A stretch of DNA of 64,000 bases from Deinococcus sp. AB2017081 (GTDB lineage: Bacteria > Deinococcota > Deinococci > Deinococcales > Deinococcaceae). The first letter of the stretch is position 1, and each line of letters opens with the position of its first letter. Positions 45,137 to 57,130 of this stretch are shown in pieces. The notes beneath the pieces were generated by a model. The model made no database searches. It saw only the letters and a list, made by a program, of their open reading frames with translations, and was not told the DNA's origin. The stretch lies in contig NZ_CP140098.1 of assembly GCF_034440735.1 (NCBI RefSeq), positions 2,969,501-3,033,500 on the forward strand, in the 5' to 3' direction. Made by a program: the position numbers and the translations under genes.

Positions 45137-46204
45137 TCAGCCCCGGCGGGTGAAGTCGGGCTGCGCGTCCAGATTTCTGATCCACGCGGCGATGATGTCG
45201 ATGCAGGCCTTCACGTCGCGGGCGTCGACCATCTCGTTGGGGCTGTGCATGTAGCGGTTGGGCACGCTGACCACGGCGCTGGGGACGCCCGCACCCGACA
45301 GCACCATCGTGTCGGCATCGGTGTAGGTCAGGCGGGGGTTGGCGCTCACCGTGTAGGGAATGCCGTGCTGCTGGGCGGCGGCCTGCATCTGCCGGAAGAT
45401 CACGGGGCTGGTCATGGCCCCCACACTCAGGTTCGCGCCGCTGCCGAAGGGAGCCACACCGTACTTCTCGGGCTTCACGCCAGGCTGATCCGTCTCGTGA
45501 GTGACGTCCACCGCGACCCCGGCCACCGGCCGCACGCGGTACGTGGCGGTCTTGCTGCCGTATGAGCCGATCTCCTCCTGGCTGGTGCCCACCGCCACGA
45601 CGCGGTGCTTCAGATCCGTGTGTTGCAGCGCCCGCAGCGCCTCCAGCACGATGAATGCGCCCACGCGGTTGTCCAGGGCCCGGCTGACGATCTTCGTCCC
45701 GACCATCACGGTGGGCTGCTCGATCACGCCAACGGTGCCGATGGGAATGCGGGCCTTCACGTCGGCCGCGTCCAGGCCCAGGTCGATCCACAGGTCTTCC
45801 AGCTTGCTGGCCTTGCGCCGATCCTCCTCGTCCATCACGTGGATGGCCTTCTTGCCGATCACGCCGATCACGTCGCCGTCCGGGGCGAGCAGCCGGATGC
45901 GCTGCCCGACCAGCACCTGCGGATCCCAGCCACCGATATTCAGGACGTGCAGGAACCCCTGATCGTTGATGTGACTGACCATCAGCCCGATCTCGTCGAG
46001 GTGCCCGGTCAGGAGGATGGCGGGCGCGCCCTCTGGGCCGAGTTCGGCATACACGTTGCCGTAGTGATCCTCGTCCGTTTGGGCAAAGGTCTGGGCCTCG
46101 CGCAGCCACACGTCGGCGGCCCGGCGCTCGAAGCCGCTGGGCGCGGCCGGAGCGAGCAGGGCAGTCAGGAAGGCCTCGTTGATGACGGTTGATTCAGCGC
46201 TCAC
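45137..46204 (-). CDS. M42-family metallopeptidase
   Basis: The 355-residue protein fits the M42 glutamyl/deblocking aminopeptidase family with two metals: LLTGHLDEIGLM (His, Asp), RALDNRVGAF (bridging Asp), GTSQEEIGSYG (Glu pair), VDVTHETDQPG (Asp) and the His ligand in YMHSPNEMVD. It should trim N-terminal residues from peptides. The GTG start lies 7 bases after TATGCT (minus, 46212-46217). It is divergent from apaG. Confidence 0.92.
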   Translation of the reverse strand: MSAESTVINEAFLTALLAPAAPSGFERRAADVWLREAQTFAQTDEDHYGNVYAELGPEGAPAILLTGHLDEIGLMVSHINDQGFLHVLNIGGWDPQVLVGQRIRLLAPDGDVIGVIGKKAIHVMDEEDRRKASKLEDLWIDLGLDAADVKARIPIGTVGVIEQPTVMVGTKIVSRALDNRVGAFIVLEALRALQHTDLKHRVVAVGTSQEEIGSYGSKTATYRVRPVAGVAVDVTHETDQPGVKPEKYGVAPFGSGANLSVGAMTSPVIFRQMQAAAQQHGIPYTVSANPRLTYTDADTMVLSGAGVPSAVVSVPNRYMHSPNEMVDARDVKACIDIIAAWIRNLDAQPDFTRRG

Positions 46205-46242
46205 GCGGGCGAGCATACGCCGGCCCCGGCTATGCTGAGTGT
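46205..46242. promoter_or_regulatory. Divergent leaderless promoters of the M42 peptidase and apaG genes
   Basis: On the minus strand TATGCT (46212-46217) lies 7 bases before the peptidase GTG. On the plus strand TATGCT (46231-46236) lies 6 bases before the apaG ATG. The same six-base box is used for both, and start codons are only 38 bp apart. Confidence 0.75.
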
Positions 46243-46641
46243 ATGACCCGTCCCACCCCGCCGGACGATTTCACGCCGGAGATCGATGTCGTGGTGGAGG
46301 TTCAGCACCTGCCCGCCCACAGCAGCCCGGAGCGGCAGTTGTTCACCTACGTGATCACCGTGCACAACCGCAGCGACCAGACGTGGCAGCTGATCGCCCG
46401 CCACTGGGAGATCGTGGACGCCACCGGCCGCGAGACCATCGTGGACGGCGAGGGCGTGGTTGGCGAGCAGCCGGTGCTGCCGCCCGGCGGGTCGTTCACG
46501 TACGACTCCTTCGTGACCGTCGAGGCCACGCCGGGCCGCATGGGCGGGCACTACGTCATGCAGGACGCCTGGGGCGTGCACGCCCACGTGCCCATCCCGG
46601 CCTTCGTGCTGGACGTGCCGGGAGCGCGGGTACTGAACTGA
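46243..46641 (+). CDS. apaG: ApaG-family protein
   Basis: The 132-residue protein has the ApaG/DUF525 pattern: VVEVQHLPAHSSPERQLFTYVITVHNRS, RHWEIVDATGRETIVDGEGVVGEQPVL and the GGHYVMQD segment. It folds as a fibronectin-like beta sandwich. Bacterial ApaG is linked to divalent cation and diadenosine tetraphosphate phenotypes, but its biochemical role is not firm. TATGCT lies 6 bases before the ATG; a longer ORF to 46189 is not supported. Confidence 0.93.
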   Translation: MTRPTPPDDFTPEIDVVVEVQHLPAHSSPERQLFTYVITVHNRSDQTWQLIARHWEIVDATGRETIVDGEGVVGEQPVLPPGGSFTYDSFVTVEATPGRMGGHYVMQDAWGVHAHVPIPAFVLDVPGARVLN

Positions 46642-46664
46642 GGCCTCACAGCAGGCGGGCGTTC

Positions 46665-48392
<1,728 letters not shown>

Positions 48393-48794
48393 CCCCCCAG
48401 TGTAGGCGGCCTGTCCGGCGGTGTCGGTGGGAGCGCAGCCACTCGGGCCAGGACACCGCACCGGCAGCAGGCCCGGCGCGGCACGACCCGCCCGGCATGA
48501 TCCGACAGGTGGTGTGAACCTCTGTTACCGGATGTCAGGACATTCGATGCAGATTCACTGCACGTTCAGCTGACCCGGCGACTATATTGAAGAAGTTCAC
48601 ATCCTGCGCCCACAATGGGCGCCGCCCGGTGGCCCACCACCACACAGGTCTCCTCCTCCCCTGTCCGTTCTGGACAGGCCCCGCACCGGCACGTCGGGGG
48701 GCGTGCCCGTCGAGGATGTATGGCCAGATGACGCAGCAGTGACCGGATCGCGGGTTCGAGCCCGCCCACCACCCGCCACCTTCTGGGGGAAACC
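48393..48794. other. Long structured leader region of the surface-protein gene
   Basis: This 402-bp region holds the kinase promoter at its left end, and TATATT (48583-48588) as the likely -10 box for the + gene. About 200 bases then precede the ATG. They include hairpins CCTGTCC/GGACAGG (48660-48678) and GCGGG/CCCGC (48750-48765). The latter, with GGTTCGAG and CCACCA near it, resembles a tRNA T-arm, but no full tRNA folds. GGGG precedes the start codon. Confidence 0.45.
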
Positions 48795-51700
48795 ATGCGA
48801 ATGACCCGTCCACGCCCTGGACTGACCAGGGCGGTCGCCGCGATGTGCGCCGCCGTGACCCTGCTGGCAGCGTGCAACCAGACTCCGCACACCCAGGCAC
48901 CTGCACCCACCGCCACGGCACCGGCCCCGAACGCGCCGCTGCGCGCGCTGGTCGCCTTCACCCCCGCCCCGCCGTCGGCCCAGGTGAGCTTTTCCCTGGA
49001 GGGCTGCCGCAACGACGGCTCGCCAGTCATCACGCTGCCCAATTCGGGCGGCAAATTCATCTGTCCGGATGCCGCGTACACTTCGGGCAACCTGGGCAAG
49101 GGCTGGAACGAGCTGGATCTCGTGCCGCACCGGCTGACCGCATCGGTCGGCAACCAGGCGAACGCCACAACGACCTTCAGCGTGATTCTCGCTGCGGATT
49201 ACCAGTTGGGCACCAAGACCGGCTACGACGTCGTGACCGTGCCGGAGATCAACGCCGCGAAGTCCGATGTGTCGTGCCAGATCACGGTGCAGGATCAGCA
49301 GACCGGCGGCAGCGTGACCGGCGGCGCAGACACGGTGGTGTATCGCACGGTCAACATCACGCTGAACCGGGGCAAGACCTGCGTGATCGACTACGCCAAC
49401 CGCCTCGCACTCGGGGCCGCGCAGTACTCCGGGTCGTCGCTCCAGGCCTACATGTTCGAGAAGAGCGACTTCAGCACCGGCAAGCGCACCATCCCGCTGC
49501 CCGTGCGGGAGATCCAGCCGCAGACCATCGCCAAGGAGATGAGCGCGTCGCAGGGCCGCGATCAGGTGTGGGACGTGATCAAGCAGCCCACACCCGCCAC
49601 CCTGAACTTCGGTGACGTGTGTGCTCCCGGCGCCGTGACCGAGAAGGCCGTGCAGATCCGGGTCGCGTGGGAGATCGTGAACGTCGTGCCGGGCAACGTC
49701 ACGCTGCTGACCCGCATCTATGCCACCAATCCGGCGGCCCGTGTGATCACCGTGGACGTGACCGACCGGATGTACCGCGGGACGGATCAGAGCCAGGGCG
49801 TCCTGGACAGCGCGTCCTCCGGCCCGAAGGACGTTCCGGCCAACACCGCGAACGTCCTGATCCTGAGCCATACGTATTCACTGGTCACGACCGACCTTCT
49901 GGTCGGTTCCGCCTTCAACGACGTGGCGACCGCCACCTACACCGACAAGGTCACCGGGATTCCCGTTCCCGGCTCGACCACCGCCACCGCGAGCACCACC
50001 GTCAGTGCCGGCACCGTGACCAACGCCAGCGCAGCCATCGCCGACAGCGAGTCCATCTCCGGCTCGGCGCTGACCTTCGCGGTCGCCCCGACCACGCTGG
50101 GCAGCTTCAGCGGCTACACGCCCGGCACCTTCGTGACCGGCCCCGTGAACTGGAGCGTGGCCGGCCAGACCGCCGCCGGCAGCGTGACCTTCGACAAGAC
50201 CGTGCGCCTGGGCAGCCGGGTCGTGACCAGCGGCGCCCTGAGCGACACCGCGATCCTGACCGGCTCGGACGGCTTCAGCGACAGCGCGTCGGCCAGCATC
50301 GACATCAGTTCGGCAGCCAGCGTCAGCCTGACCATCCGCAAGACCATCCCGGACATCCTCCAGGCCGGCGAGAGCCAGACGTTCACCTTCGCAGTCAAGA
50401 ACAACGCCGGCGCGACCGTGGCCACGCCCTCGGTCACCTTCGCGGCTGGGCAGACCACCCGGAGCGTCACGGTGAGCAACCTCGACCCCGGCGCGTACAC
50501 GGTCAGCGAACAGGCCGAATCCGGCTGGGCCACGCACCCCGACCAGTCCACCACGATCGCCCTGCCCTCGTGCAGCGGCAGCGTGACCTTCAACAACGCC
50601 ATCGTGCCGGCCCAGGCCACGGTTGCGAAGACCACCGTACCCGCCGGCGGGCAGCAGGGCTGGGAATTCAGGCTGCTGAACGCCGACACGAACGCCGTGG
50701 TGACGACCGGCACCACCGACGCCAGCGGCACCATCGCCTTCCAGGGCGATCTGGCCGAGGGGAACTACGCGGTCGTGGAGACCGCGCAGACCGGGTATGA
50801 CCTGACGGCCTCCACCGGCTGCACCTTCAGCGTGAACTACCCGGCCGACGCCGGCAAGACCTTCACCTGCGCGGCCACGAATACCCGGCGCGGCCACATC
50901 GTGATCCGCAAGGTCACGAACCCCACCTCCAGCACGCAGGGCTTCGAGTTCACGCCCAGCTATGGCGGCGCCACCCCATTCACCCTGAAGCACGGCGAGT
51001 CCAGCGACAGCGGCCTGCTGGTGCCCGGCACCTACCGCGTGTCGGAGGCCGTGCCGGCGGGCTGGCTGCAAACCAGCGCGACCTGTGACGACGGCAGCCC
51101 CGTGACCGCCATCGCCCTGGGCGCCGGCGAGACCGTGACGTGCACCTTCACGAACACCAAGCAGCCCAGGCTGACCGTGATCAAGACCGTGGTGAACGAG
51201 TACGGCGGCACGAAGGCCGTGGCGGACTTCACCCTGAAGGTCGACGGCAGCACCGTCACCAGCGGCACGGCCACCCAGCAGACCATCGGCACGCACACCG
51301 TCAGTGAGGTCACGCCGCTGCCCTACGGCTACACCCAGGACAGCATCGGCGGCGACTGTGACGCGAGCGGCAAGATCACCCTGGCCGCCGGCGACGACAA
51401 GACCTGCACGATCACCAACAGCGACTCGCCCGCCAGCATCGTGGTCATCAAGAACGCCAAGCCCGCCAGCGGCAGCTTCGCCTTCACGACCACCGGCAGC
51501 GGCTTCAGCGGCTTCACCCTGTCCGGCGCGACCACCGGCGGCGGCAACGTAAAGACCACCTCCGGCCTCGGCGCGGGCACCTATACCGTCAGGGAAACCA
51601 CCCAGCTCGGCTGGCTCCTGACCGGCATCGGTGGCTCGGCCGACCCGAGTACCCCGTACAACTGCGTGGTGACGGGCAGCGGCGGCAGCAGCGGCGTGGG

Positions 51701-52292
51701 CGACCTGAACACCGCCACCGCGTCGATCACCCTCAGGATGGGCGACACCGTGACCTGCACCTTCGAGAACACCGGCAACGGCGTGACACGCACCCAGGGC
51801 TTCTGGGCCACGCACCCGAATCTGGCGCTGATGGCGTGGGCCGGTGGCACGGGCTTCAGCCACACCTTCCCCGGCGTCGCGGGAACTCCGGGCATCGGTG
51901 ACCAGCTGCTGTGCGGCAGAACCGTCACCGCCGGCAGCCTGGGCGCCGCCCTGTCCTCCGACGTGATGGGCGCGTTCTGGAGCGGAATTTCCAAGACGAC
52001 GCTCGGCAAGGCGCGGTCGAGCCTGGATCAGGCCCGGATGCAGCTCCTCCAGCAGCTCATCGCGGCGGAACTGAACGCCTCGGCCTTCGGCAGCGTGCCG
52101 GGCAGCGGCTCGTTCGCGGCGTGGGAAGCCGCGTACTGCGGTACAAACGCCGCGGCGATCAGCACGGCGCAGCAGCAGGCCGCCTCCTTCAACACCAGCG
52201 GCGACAGCGGCACCTTCACACCGGGTACCTCGGCCAGCAGCAAGCTGGCGCGCAGCATCGCCAATGTGGCGCGCTGGAACGTGCTGCCCTAG
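48795..52292 (+). CDS. Large surface lipoprotein with SpaA-like repeats
   Basis: The 1165-residue protein has a lipobox signal (AVTLLAAC). Residues about 150-500 are Thr/Val-rich sandwich domains. Five related units of about 90 residues follow, starting near residues 508, 608, 700, 791 and 880. Each has a [VI]xK[TVN] strand, a GTY[RT]V or GAYTV turn and a CT[FI]xN ending (TVTCTFTNTK, KTCTITNSD, VTCTFENTG), as in SpaA/prealbumin-like pilin folds. From about 997 a GFWATHP domain ends the chain. It may be an adhesin or cell-wall structure; role is inferred. Confidence 0.85.
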   Translation: MRMTRPRPGLTRAVAAMCAAVTLLAACNQTPHTQAPAPTATAPAPNAPLRALVAFTPAPPSAQVSFSLEGCRNDGSPVITLPNSGGKFICPDAAYTSGNLGKGWNELDLVPHRLTASVGNQANATTTFSVILAADYQLGTKTGYDVVTVPEINAAKSDVSCQITVQDQQTGGSVTGGADTVVYRTVNITLNRGKTCVIDYANRLALGAAQYSGSSLQAYMFEKSDFSTGKRTIPLPVREIQPQTIAKEMSASQGRDQVWDVIKQPTPATLNFGDVCAPGAVTEKAVQIRVAWEIVNVVPGNVTLLTRIYATNPAARVITVDVTDRMYRGTDQSQGVLDSASSGPKDVPANTANVLILSHTYSLVTTDLLVGSAFNDVATATYTDKVTGIPVPGSTTATASTTVSAGTVTNASAAIADSESISGSALTFAVAPTTLGSFSGYTPGTFVTGPVNWSVAGQTAAGSVTFDKTVRLGSRVVTSGALSDTAILTGSDGFSDSASASIDISSAASVSLTIRKTIPDILQAGESQTFTFAVKNNAGATVATPSVTFAAGQTTRSVTVSNLDPGAYTVSEQAESGWATHPDQSTTIALPSCSGSVTFNNAIVPAQATVAKTTVPAGGQQGWEFRLLNADTNAVVTTGTTDASGTIAFQGDLAEGNYAVVETAQTGYDLTASTGCTFSVNYPADAGKTFTCAATNTRRGHIVIRKVTNPTSSTQGFEFTPSYGGATPFTLKHGESSDSGLLVPGTYRVSEAVPAGWLQTSATCDDGSPVTAIALGAGETVTCTFTNTKQPRLTVIKTVVNEYGGTKAVADFTLKVDGSTVTSGTATQQTIGTHTVSEVTPLPYGYTQDSIGGDCDASGKITLAAGDDKTCTITNSDSPASIVVIKNAKPASGSFAFTTTGSGFSGFTLSGATTGGGNVKTTSGLGAGTYTVRETTQLGWLLTGIGGSADPSTPYNCVVTGSGGSSGVGDLNTATASITLRMGDTVTCTFENTGNGVTRTQGFWATHPNLALMAWAGGTGFSHTFPGVAGTPGIGDQLLCGRTVTAGSLGAALSSDVMGAFWSGISKTTLGKARSSLDQARMQLLQQLIAAELNASAFGSVPGSGSFAAWEAAYCGTNAAAISTAQQQAASFNTSGDSGTFTPGTSASSKLARSIANVARWNVLP

Positions 52293-52299
52293 TCTTGCG

Positions 52300-52335
52300 C
52301 CCCCCGTCAGGGAGCCTCCCTCACGGGGGGCTTCC

Positions 52336-52337
<2 letters not shown>
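52300..52337 (+). terminator. Terminator of the surface-protein gene
   Basis: CCCCCCGT (52300-52307) pairs with ACGGGGGG (52323-52330), with a further inner AGGGAG/CTCCCT pair, followed by CTTCCTT. It overlaps the end of the convergent trmJ gene. Confidence 0.8.
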
Positions 52338-53067
<730 letters not shown>

Positions 53068-53097
53068 GCGCCGGATGCTACCGCGCCGCGCCGGCCG

Positions 53098-53937
53098 TCA
53101 CAGCGGGGCCAGGATCGGCGTCTCGTCCACCACGCCCAGCCCCAGCGCCAGGTCGTGTGCGAGCTCGGCCGGCGTGTCCCCCCACGAGTCCACGCTGATC
53201 CGCGTGATGCCCTGGTGGCGCAGCCGGGCATTCACGGCGTTCAGCAGCGCCGGGCGTACACCGGTGTGGCGCCAGTCGGGATGCACGCCCGGCGAGTCGA
53301 GCCGCCCGAGGGCGCCGTCCAGCGCCACGCGGCAGATGCCCACGCCGCGCCCCTGTCCGTCCAGCGCAATGGCACTCAGGTGCGAGTCGAAGCCGCCCGC
53401 GCCGTCCCGCGCCGCCTCTGCCGCCACGGCGTGGTGTCCGACGCGGTCCTCGTAGGCCCCCAGCGCCTCCAGCCGCACCGATACGTCCGGCACGTCCGCG
53501 AGCACGTGCAGCGTCACGCCGTCCGGGGTCGGCACGTGGCGGTACGGCACGCGGCCCTCCAGGCGGCGGTACGAGCCGATCTCGCGCCAGCCGGCGGCCA
53601 GCAGATCCACCGGCGGGAACAGCGTGCCGTCCGCGAACACGTACACGCGGCCCACATCGGCCTGCGCGGCCCGGGCGACCGCCAGCGCGGCCGGCACCTG
53701 CGCTGCTCCTGGAAACGCTCCGCCCAGCAGCTCCGCGCCGTGCTGCGGGCTGGGGCGTGCGCCCACGGCCGCCACGAACTCGCCGTGGGCATCCAGCGCG
53801 ACCCACCCGGCCGTGCAGCTCTCGGCCATCCACGCCACGTCCACCTCCGGCAGGCCATACAGAGCGGCCAGGGCCGGCAGCAGCGCGTCCGGCGTGACGG
53901 CGCGGACGGTCACGTCGGCGTGCGATCCGTCACGCAC
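53098..53937 (-). CDS. GNAT-family N-acetyltransferase
   Basis: The 279-residue protein holds an acetyl-CoA-binding motif near its end (PDWRHTGVRPALLNAVNARLRHQG), and a second related half is likely at the N-terminus. The start GTG (53937) overlaps the glgA stop by 8 bases; GTG at 53913 is an alternative. Substrate is unknown. It follows glgA in one operon, but no glycogen-related role is evident. Confidence 0.8.
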   Translation of the reverse strand: MRDGSHADVTVRAVTPDALLPALAALYGLPEVDVAWMAESCTAGWVALDAHGEFVAAVGARPSPQHGAELLGGAFPGAAQVPAALAVARAAQADVGRVYVFADGTLFPPVDLLAAGWREIGSYRRLEGRVPYRHVPTPDGVTLHVLADVPDVSVRLEALGAYEDRVGHHAVAAEAARDGAGGFDSHLSAIALDGQGRGVGICRVALDGALGRLDSPGVHPDWRHTGVRPALLNAVNARLRHQGITRISVDSWGDTPAELAHDLALGLGVVDETPILAPL

Positions 53938-55288
53938 GGGCCAGCCGCCCGTACAGGCCGAGATACTGCCCGGCCGGCCCCGCCCAGCTGAAATCCAGCG
54001 CCATGCCCCGCTCGATGCGCGCCGCCCACGCCTGCGGGCGGCCATACTCGGCCAGGGCGTCGCGGCACGCCTCCAGCAGCGCGTCCGGCGTGGCGTCCTG
54101 AAAGCGGAACCCGATGTCGTGCGGAACGGTGTCCACCAGGCCGCCGGTCTCGCGCACCACGGGCAGCGTGCCGTAGCGCATGGAGATCATCTGGGACAGC
54201 CCGCACGGCTCGAACCGGCTGGGCATGGCGAAGGCGTCGGCCCCGGCATAGATCCGGTGTGCGAGCGGTTCGTTGAGCCCCTGTCGGAACTCGACCCGCG
54301 CGTGCTGCGACCAGCCCATCAGGGCACCGGTCAGCAGGGGATCGCCGCCGCCCAGCACCACCACATTCCAGTCCTTCACGAGTTCCGGCAGCGCCTCGAC
54401 CAGCAGATCGATGCCCTTCTGGTCGGCCAGGCGGCTCACGGTCGCCAGCACGGGGGCACCGTCCAGGCCGAACTCCTGCTGCAGGGCGGTACGGGCCGCC
54501 GCCTTGCCGGACGCGTCCGCGAAGGCCGGAATGTCCGGATCGGTGCGCGGATCCCAGCGCTCCTGATCGAGCCCGTTGATGATCCCACTCAGACGGCCCT
54601 CGCGGGTCAGGCGCACCAGCAGACCGTCGAGCCCCTCGCCGTACTGCGGCGTGGTGATCTCCAGCGCATATGTGGGGCTCACGGTGGTCACGTGATCCGC
54701 GAAGGTCAGTCCGCCCTTCATCAGGCTGAGATCCCCGTGGAACTCCAGACCGTCCTGCCCCAGGGTCCATTCGGGCAGCCCGGTCCAGCGCGCGGCCTCC
54801 GGCAGGTTCCAGCGGCCCTGGTACTGGAGGTTGTGCACCGAGAACACCGTCCGCTGGCCGGCCAGATGTGCGTGGGCCACGACCAGCCCCGCCTGCCAGT
54901 CGTGCCCGTGCAGGATGTCTGGCAGCACGTCCAGCCGCCGCAGCACCGGCAGCACCGCCCGGCTGAACAGCGAGTAGCGCCACACGTCGTCCGGGTGGTA
55001 CAGCCCCGGCCGCTCGAAGAGATCCATGCCGATGAACACGTACCGGACACCGGCCTCCATCAGCTCTCCCACGCGCACCACGGGGCTGCCCAGTGCTCCC
55101 GAGACTTCCGGCAGCGCGCCTTCCCACACCAGCACCGGCGTGCCGGCCAGATCCGCGTACCACGGCGAGACCACCGTCACCTGTGCACCCAGCCGCGCCT
55201 GCTCGGTCGGCAGCGCTCCCAGCACGTCCCCGAGCCCCCCGGACCGCGAGTAGGGAAAGACCTCCGAGCCCACGTGTACAACTTGCAT
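53930..55288 (-). CDS. glgA: Glycogen synthase (GT5)
   Basis: GlgA adds glucose from ADP-glucose to alpha-1,4-glucan. The 452-residue enzyme has the N-terminal donor motif EVFPYSRSGGLGDVLGALP (Arg in place of the usual Lys), HGHDWQAGL, the TVSPTYALEITTPQYGEGLD loop, and PSRFEPCGLSQMISMRYGTLPVVRETGGL with the catalytic Glu. The TAGAGT box (minus, 55295-55300) lies 6 bases before the ATG. Length is slightly under the usual 480. Confidence 0.95.
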   Translation of the reverse strand: MQVVHVGSEVFPYSRSGGLGDVLGALPTEQARLGAQVTVVSPWYADLAGTPVLVWEGALPEVSGALGSPVVRVGELMEAGVRYVFIGMDLFERPGLYHPDDVWRYSLFSRAVLPVLRRLDVLPDILHGHDWQAGLVVAHAHLAGQRTVFSVHNLQYQGRWNLPEAARWTGLPEWTLGQDGLEFHGDLSLMKGGLTFADHVTTVSPTYALEITTPQYGEGLDGLLVRLTREGRLSGIINGLDQERWDPRTDPDIPAFADASGKAAARTALQQEFGLDGAPVLATVSRLADQKGIDLLVEALPELVKDWNVVVLGGGDPLLTGALMGWSQHARVEFRQGLNEPLAHRIYAGADAFAMPSRFEPCGLSQMISMRYGTLPVVRETGGLVDTVPHDIGFRFQDATPDALLEACRDALAEYGRPQAWAARIERGMALDFSWAGPAGQYLGLYGRLARA

Positions 55289-55332
55289 GCCCGCACTCTA
55301 CCCGCCCGCCACGCCCGGTCGCCCGGGTGCGT

Positions 55333-55362
55333 TTGACAAGCCGCGTACCCACTCGCTACACT
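55333..55362 (+). promoter_or_regulatory. tRNA operon promoter
   Basis: TTGACA (55333-55338) and TACACT (55357-55362), spaced by 18 bases, lie 35 bases upstream of tRNA-Met. Confidence 0.75.
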
Positions 55363-55395
55363 TCCCCTCGCCTTGATGGCGGGTACTCCGGCAGT

Positions 55396-55473
<78 letters not shown>

Positions 55474-55499
55474 AGTTTTCCAGGCACAGCGGCGCAGCC

Positions 55500-55574
55500 G
55501 GGCGGTTAGCTCAGTGGTAGAGCATTCGCTTCACACGCGAAGGGTCGTAGGTTCAAGTCCTATACCGCCCACCA
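55500..55574 (+). tRNA. tRNA-Val(CAC)
   Basis: A 75-base cloverleaf with acceptor GGGCGGT/ACCGCCC, anticodon stem TTCGC/GCGAA with loop TTCACAC (anticodon CAC), T-loop TTCAAGT and encoded CCA. The integrase gene begins 108 bases downstream, facing it, so the 3' end is the likely attachment site. Confidence 0.95.
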
Positions 55575-55582
55575 ACACAAGA

Positions 55583-55605
55583 CCTCGACTCAGTCGGGGT
55601 TTTTT
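55583..55605 (+). terminator. Terminator of the tRNA operon
   Basis: CCTCGACT (55583-55590) pairs with AGTCGGGG (55592-55599) with one G:T pair, followed by six T. Confidence 0.9.
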
Positions 55606-55681
55606 CATTTTGGCTGGCGGCCTGCATTCCCCGTTTTTTCTCATTCACCACAACCCAACCACAATTCCGTTCTGAAACCGC

Positions 55682-56926
55682 TCAAAGCGCACCATCCTCG
55701 TCATCCTCAAACCCGAGCTCGGGTGCGACGAGCTCGTCCTTGAAAATGTGCAGGTAGACCTTGAGGACGGTGGCCACACTGTCTCCGATGATCCCAGCGA
55801 TCTCCCCGATCGTCATGCCTCCCTCGGCGGCAAGCGTGACAAAGGTATGGCGCAGGGCGTGGATGTCCAGCACCCGCAGGGGCTGTGCATCGTCGGGATC
55901 CCTGCCGGCGGCGGCCAGCGCCTCCCGTTCCAGGCGATCCGCCTGACCCACAACTTCCAGGTAGACGCGGCGCATGTTGTCCGGCCGCAGGGGCCTGCCT
56001 CTGAGGCCAGAAAACACGTAAGGCGAACCCGGCCTGTCGGGGTAGACCGCCGCATGTTGGAGCGCAGCCGCTTCCCGCACCTTCCTGACGAGCGCCACAG
56101 CGTCGCGGCTGAGGGGAACATCCCGGATGGACTGCGAGGTTTTGGGGGACGTCTCGTACACCCTCCCACTGGACGTCGAGCGGGTGGTCTCGACCCTGGC
56201 CACCTTCCGCCCCTCGCCATCGATACGCACGTTCGACCACCGGAGGCCCAGAGCCTCCCCACGGCGCATGCCGGTGAGCAAGATAAAGGCCAGCACATCG
56301 CCGTACGTCACGTGAGAGCACGCCTGACGGAACCGCCGCGCCTCCGCCTTGTTGTAGGCCGGTGGCGTCTCGGCATCTCCCCTTTCGCGTTTTGGACGTA
56401 TTCCCTTGACGTCGGCGGGATTGGTGATGATCAGGCCGTCCTGGCGGGCGGTCTCCAGCACCAACCGCACCAGGGTATGGGCATGGCCCCGTACCACGAA
56501 CCCCTTCTCAGATCGGCGGAGGCCGGCATACAGCGTGCGGAGTGTTGACGGGGTGATTGCGCCCAGCCGCATCGCGTGGAGCGGTGCGAGGTAGAGCCGC
56601 AGGTTGGTGGTGTACAGGTCGCGCGTCCGGTCGCCGAGGCCCTCACGCTCGCTGATCACCTTGGTCGCGTAGGCACCGAAGGTCAGCGTGGATTTTGGGG
56701 CGAGCTGACCGGCCCTGGCCAGGGCGACGCGGGCCTCGAGGAGTTCCTTGACCTTCTTTTTCGTGGTTCCGGTGGCGTAGATCCGCTTGCCCTGGCCGCT
56801 CGGCAACGTGATGTGGCGCGAGCCCTCGATCTTGCCTGAGGCGAGCCATCTGTACCCTGCAGGAAGGACATCCCGTTCCGGGGCCTCGCCACTGCCGGCT
56901 CCTTCCGTCCTGCGTTTACGGGCCAT
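55682..56926 (-). CDS. Tyrosine recombinase/site-specific integrase
   Basis: The 414-residue protein has an N-terminal arm-binding region, a SAM-like core-binding domain (about residues 80-175) and a catalytic domain. Catalytic Arg is in TGMRRGEAL (about 221). HALRH (His about 356, Arg about 359) follows, and the nucleophile Tyr lies in KVYLHIF (about 391). The third position reads GDS instead of GHS. The gene ends 108 bp from tRNA-Val and points towards it, as in tRNA-inserted islands. It is intact, so the island may still excise. Confidence 0.93.
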   Translation of the reverse strand: MARKRRTEGAGSGEAPERDVLPAGYRWLASGKIEGSRHITLPSGQGKRIYATGTTKKKVKELLEARVALARAGQLAPKSTLTFGAYATKVISEREGLGDRTRDLYTTNLRLYLAPLHAMRLGAITPSTLRTLYAGLRRSEKGFVVRGHAHTLVRLVLETARQDGLIITNPADVKGIRPKRERGDAETPPAYNKAEARRFRQACSHVTYGDVLAFILLTGMRRGEALGLRWSNVRIDGEGRKVARVETTRSTSSGRVYETSPKTSQSIRDVPLSRDAVALVRKVREAAALQHAAVYPDRPGSPYVFSGLRGRPLRPDNMRRVYLEVVGQADRLEREALAAAGRDPDDAQPLRVLDIHALRHTFVTLAAEGGMTIGEIAGIIGDSVATVLKVYLHIFKDELVAPELGFEDDEDGAL

Positions 56927-57130
56927 GCGGAAGTATCTCGTCGAGAAGACTCATGCACCGTGCAAACCCTCTACATTGACCGGGACGAGCGGGACAACAG
57001 CCCTGAAGTGCGTGCTGAACAGCTGTCTGACCGTCCCGAAACCCAACCCGGCTGGCCCGGAAGGCAACGGGACGGTGTCTTGATTCGGTTCACGCTGGCC
57101 GCTCCGATGGTCACCCCGCCTGCGTATACC

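Noticed and set aside
48741..48775. tRNA 3'-end-like sequence (GGTTCGAG followed by CCCGCCCACCA) upstream of the surface-protein gene
   Set aside because: The T-loop would have 6 bases instead of 7 and no acceptor, D- or anticodon arms can be folded upstream. It shares 10 bases with the tRNA-Val end, but ordinary core genes lie between them, so it is not an island boundary.
49878..51863. 661-codon open frame on - opposite the surface protein
   Set aside because: Gly/Ala/Val/Arg-rich shadow of repetitive GC-rich codons; no start signal or domain.
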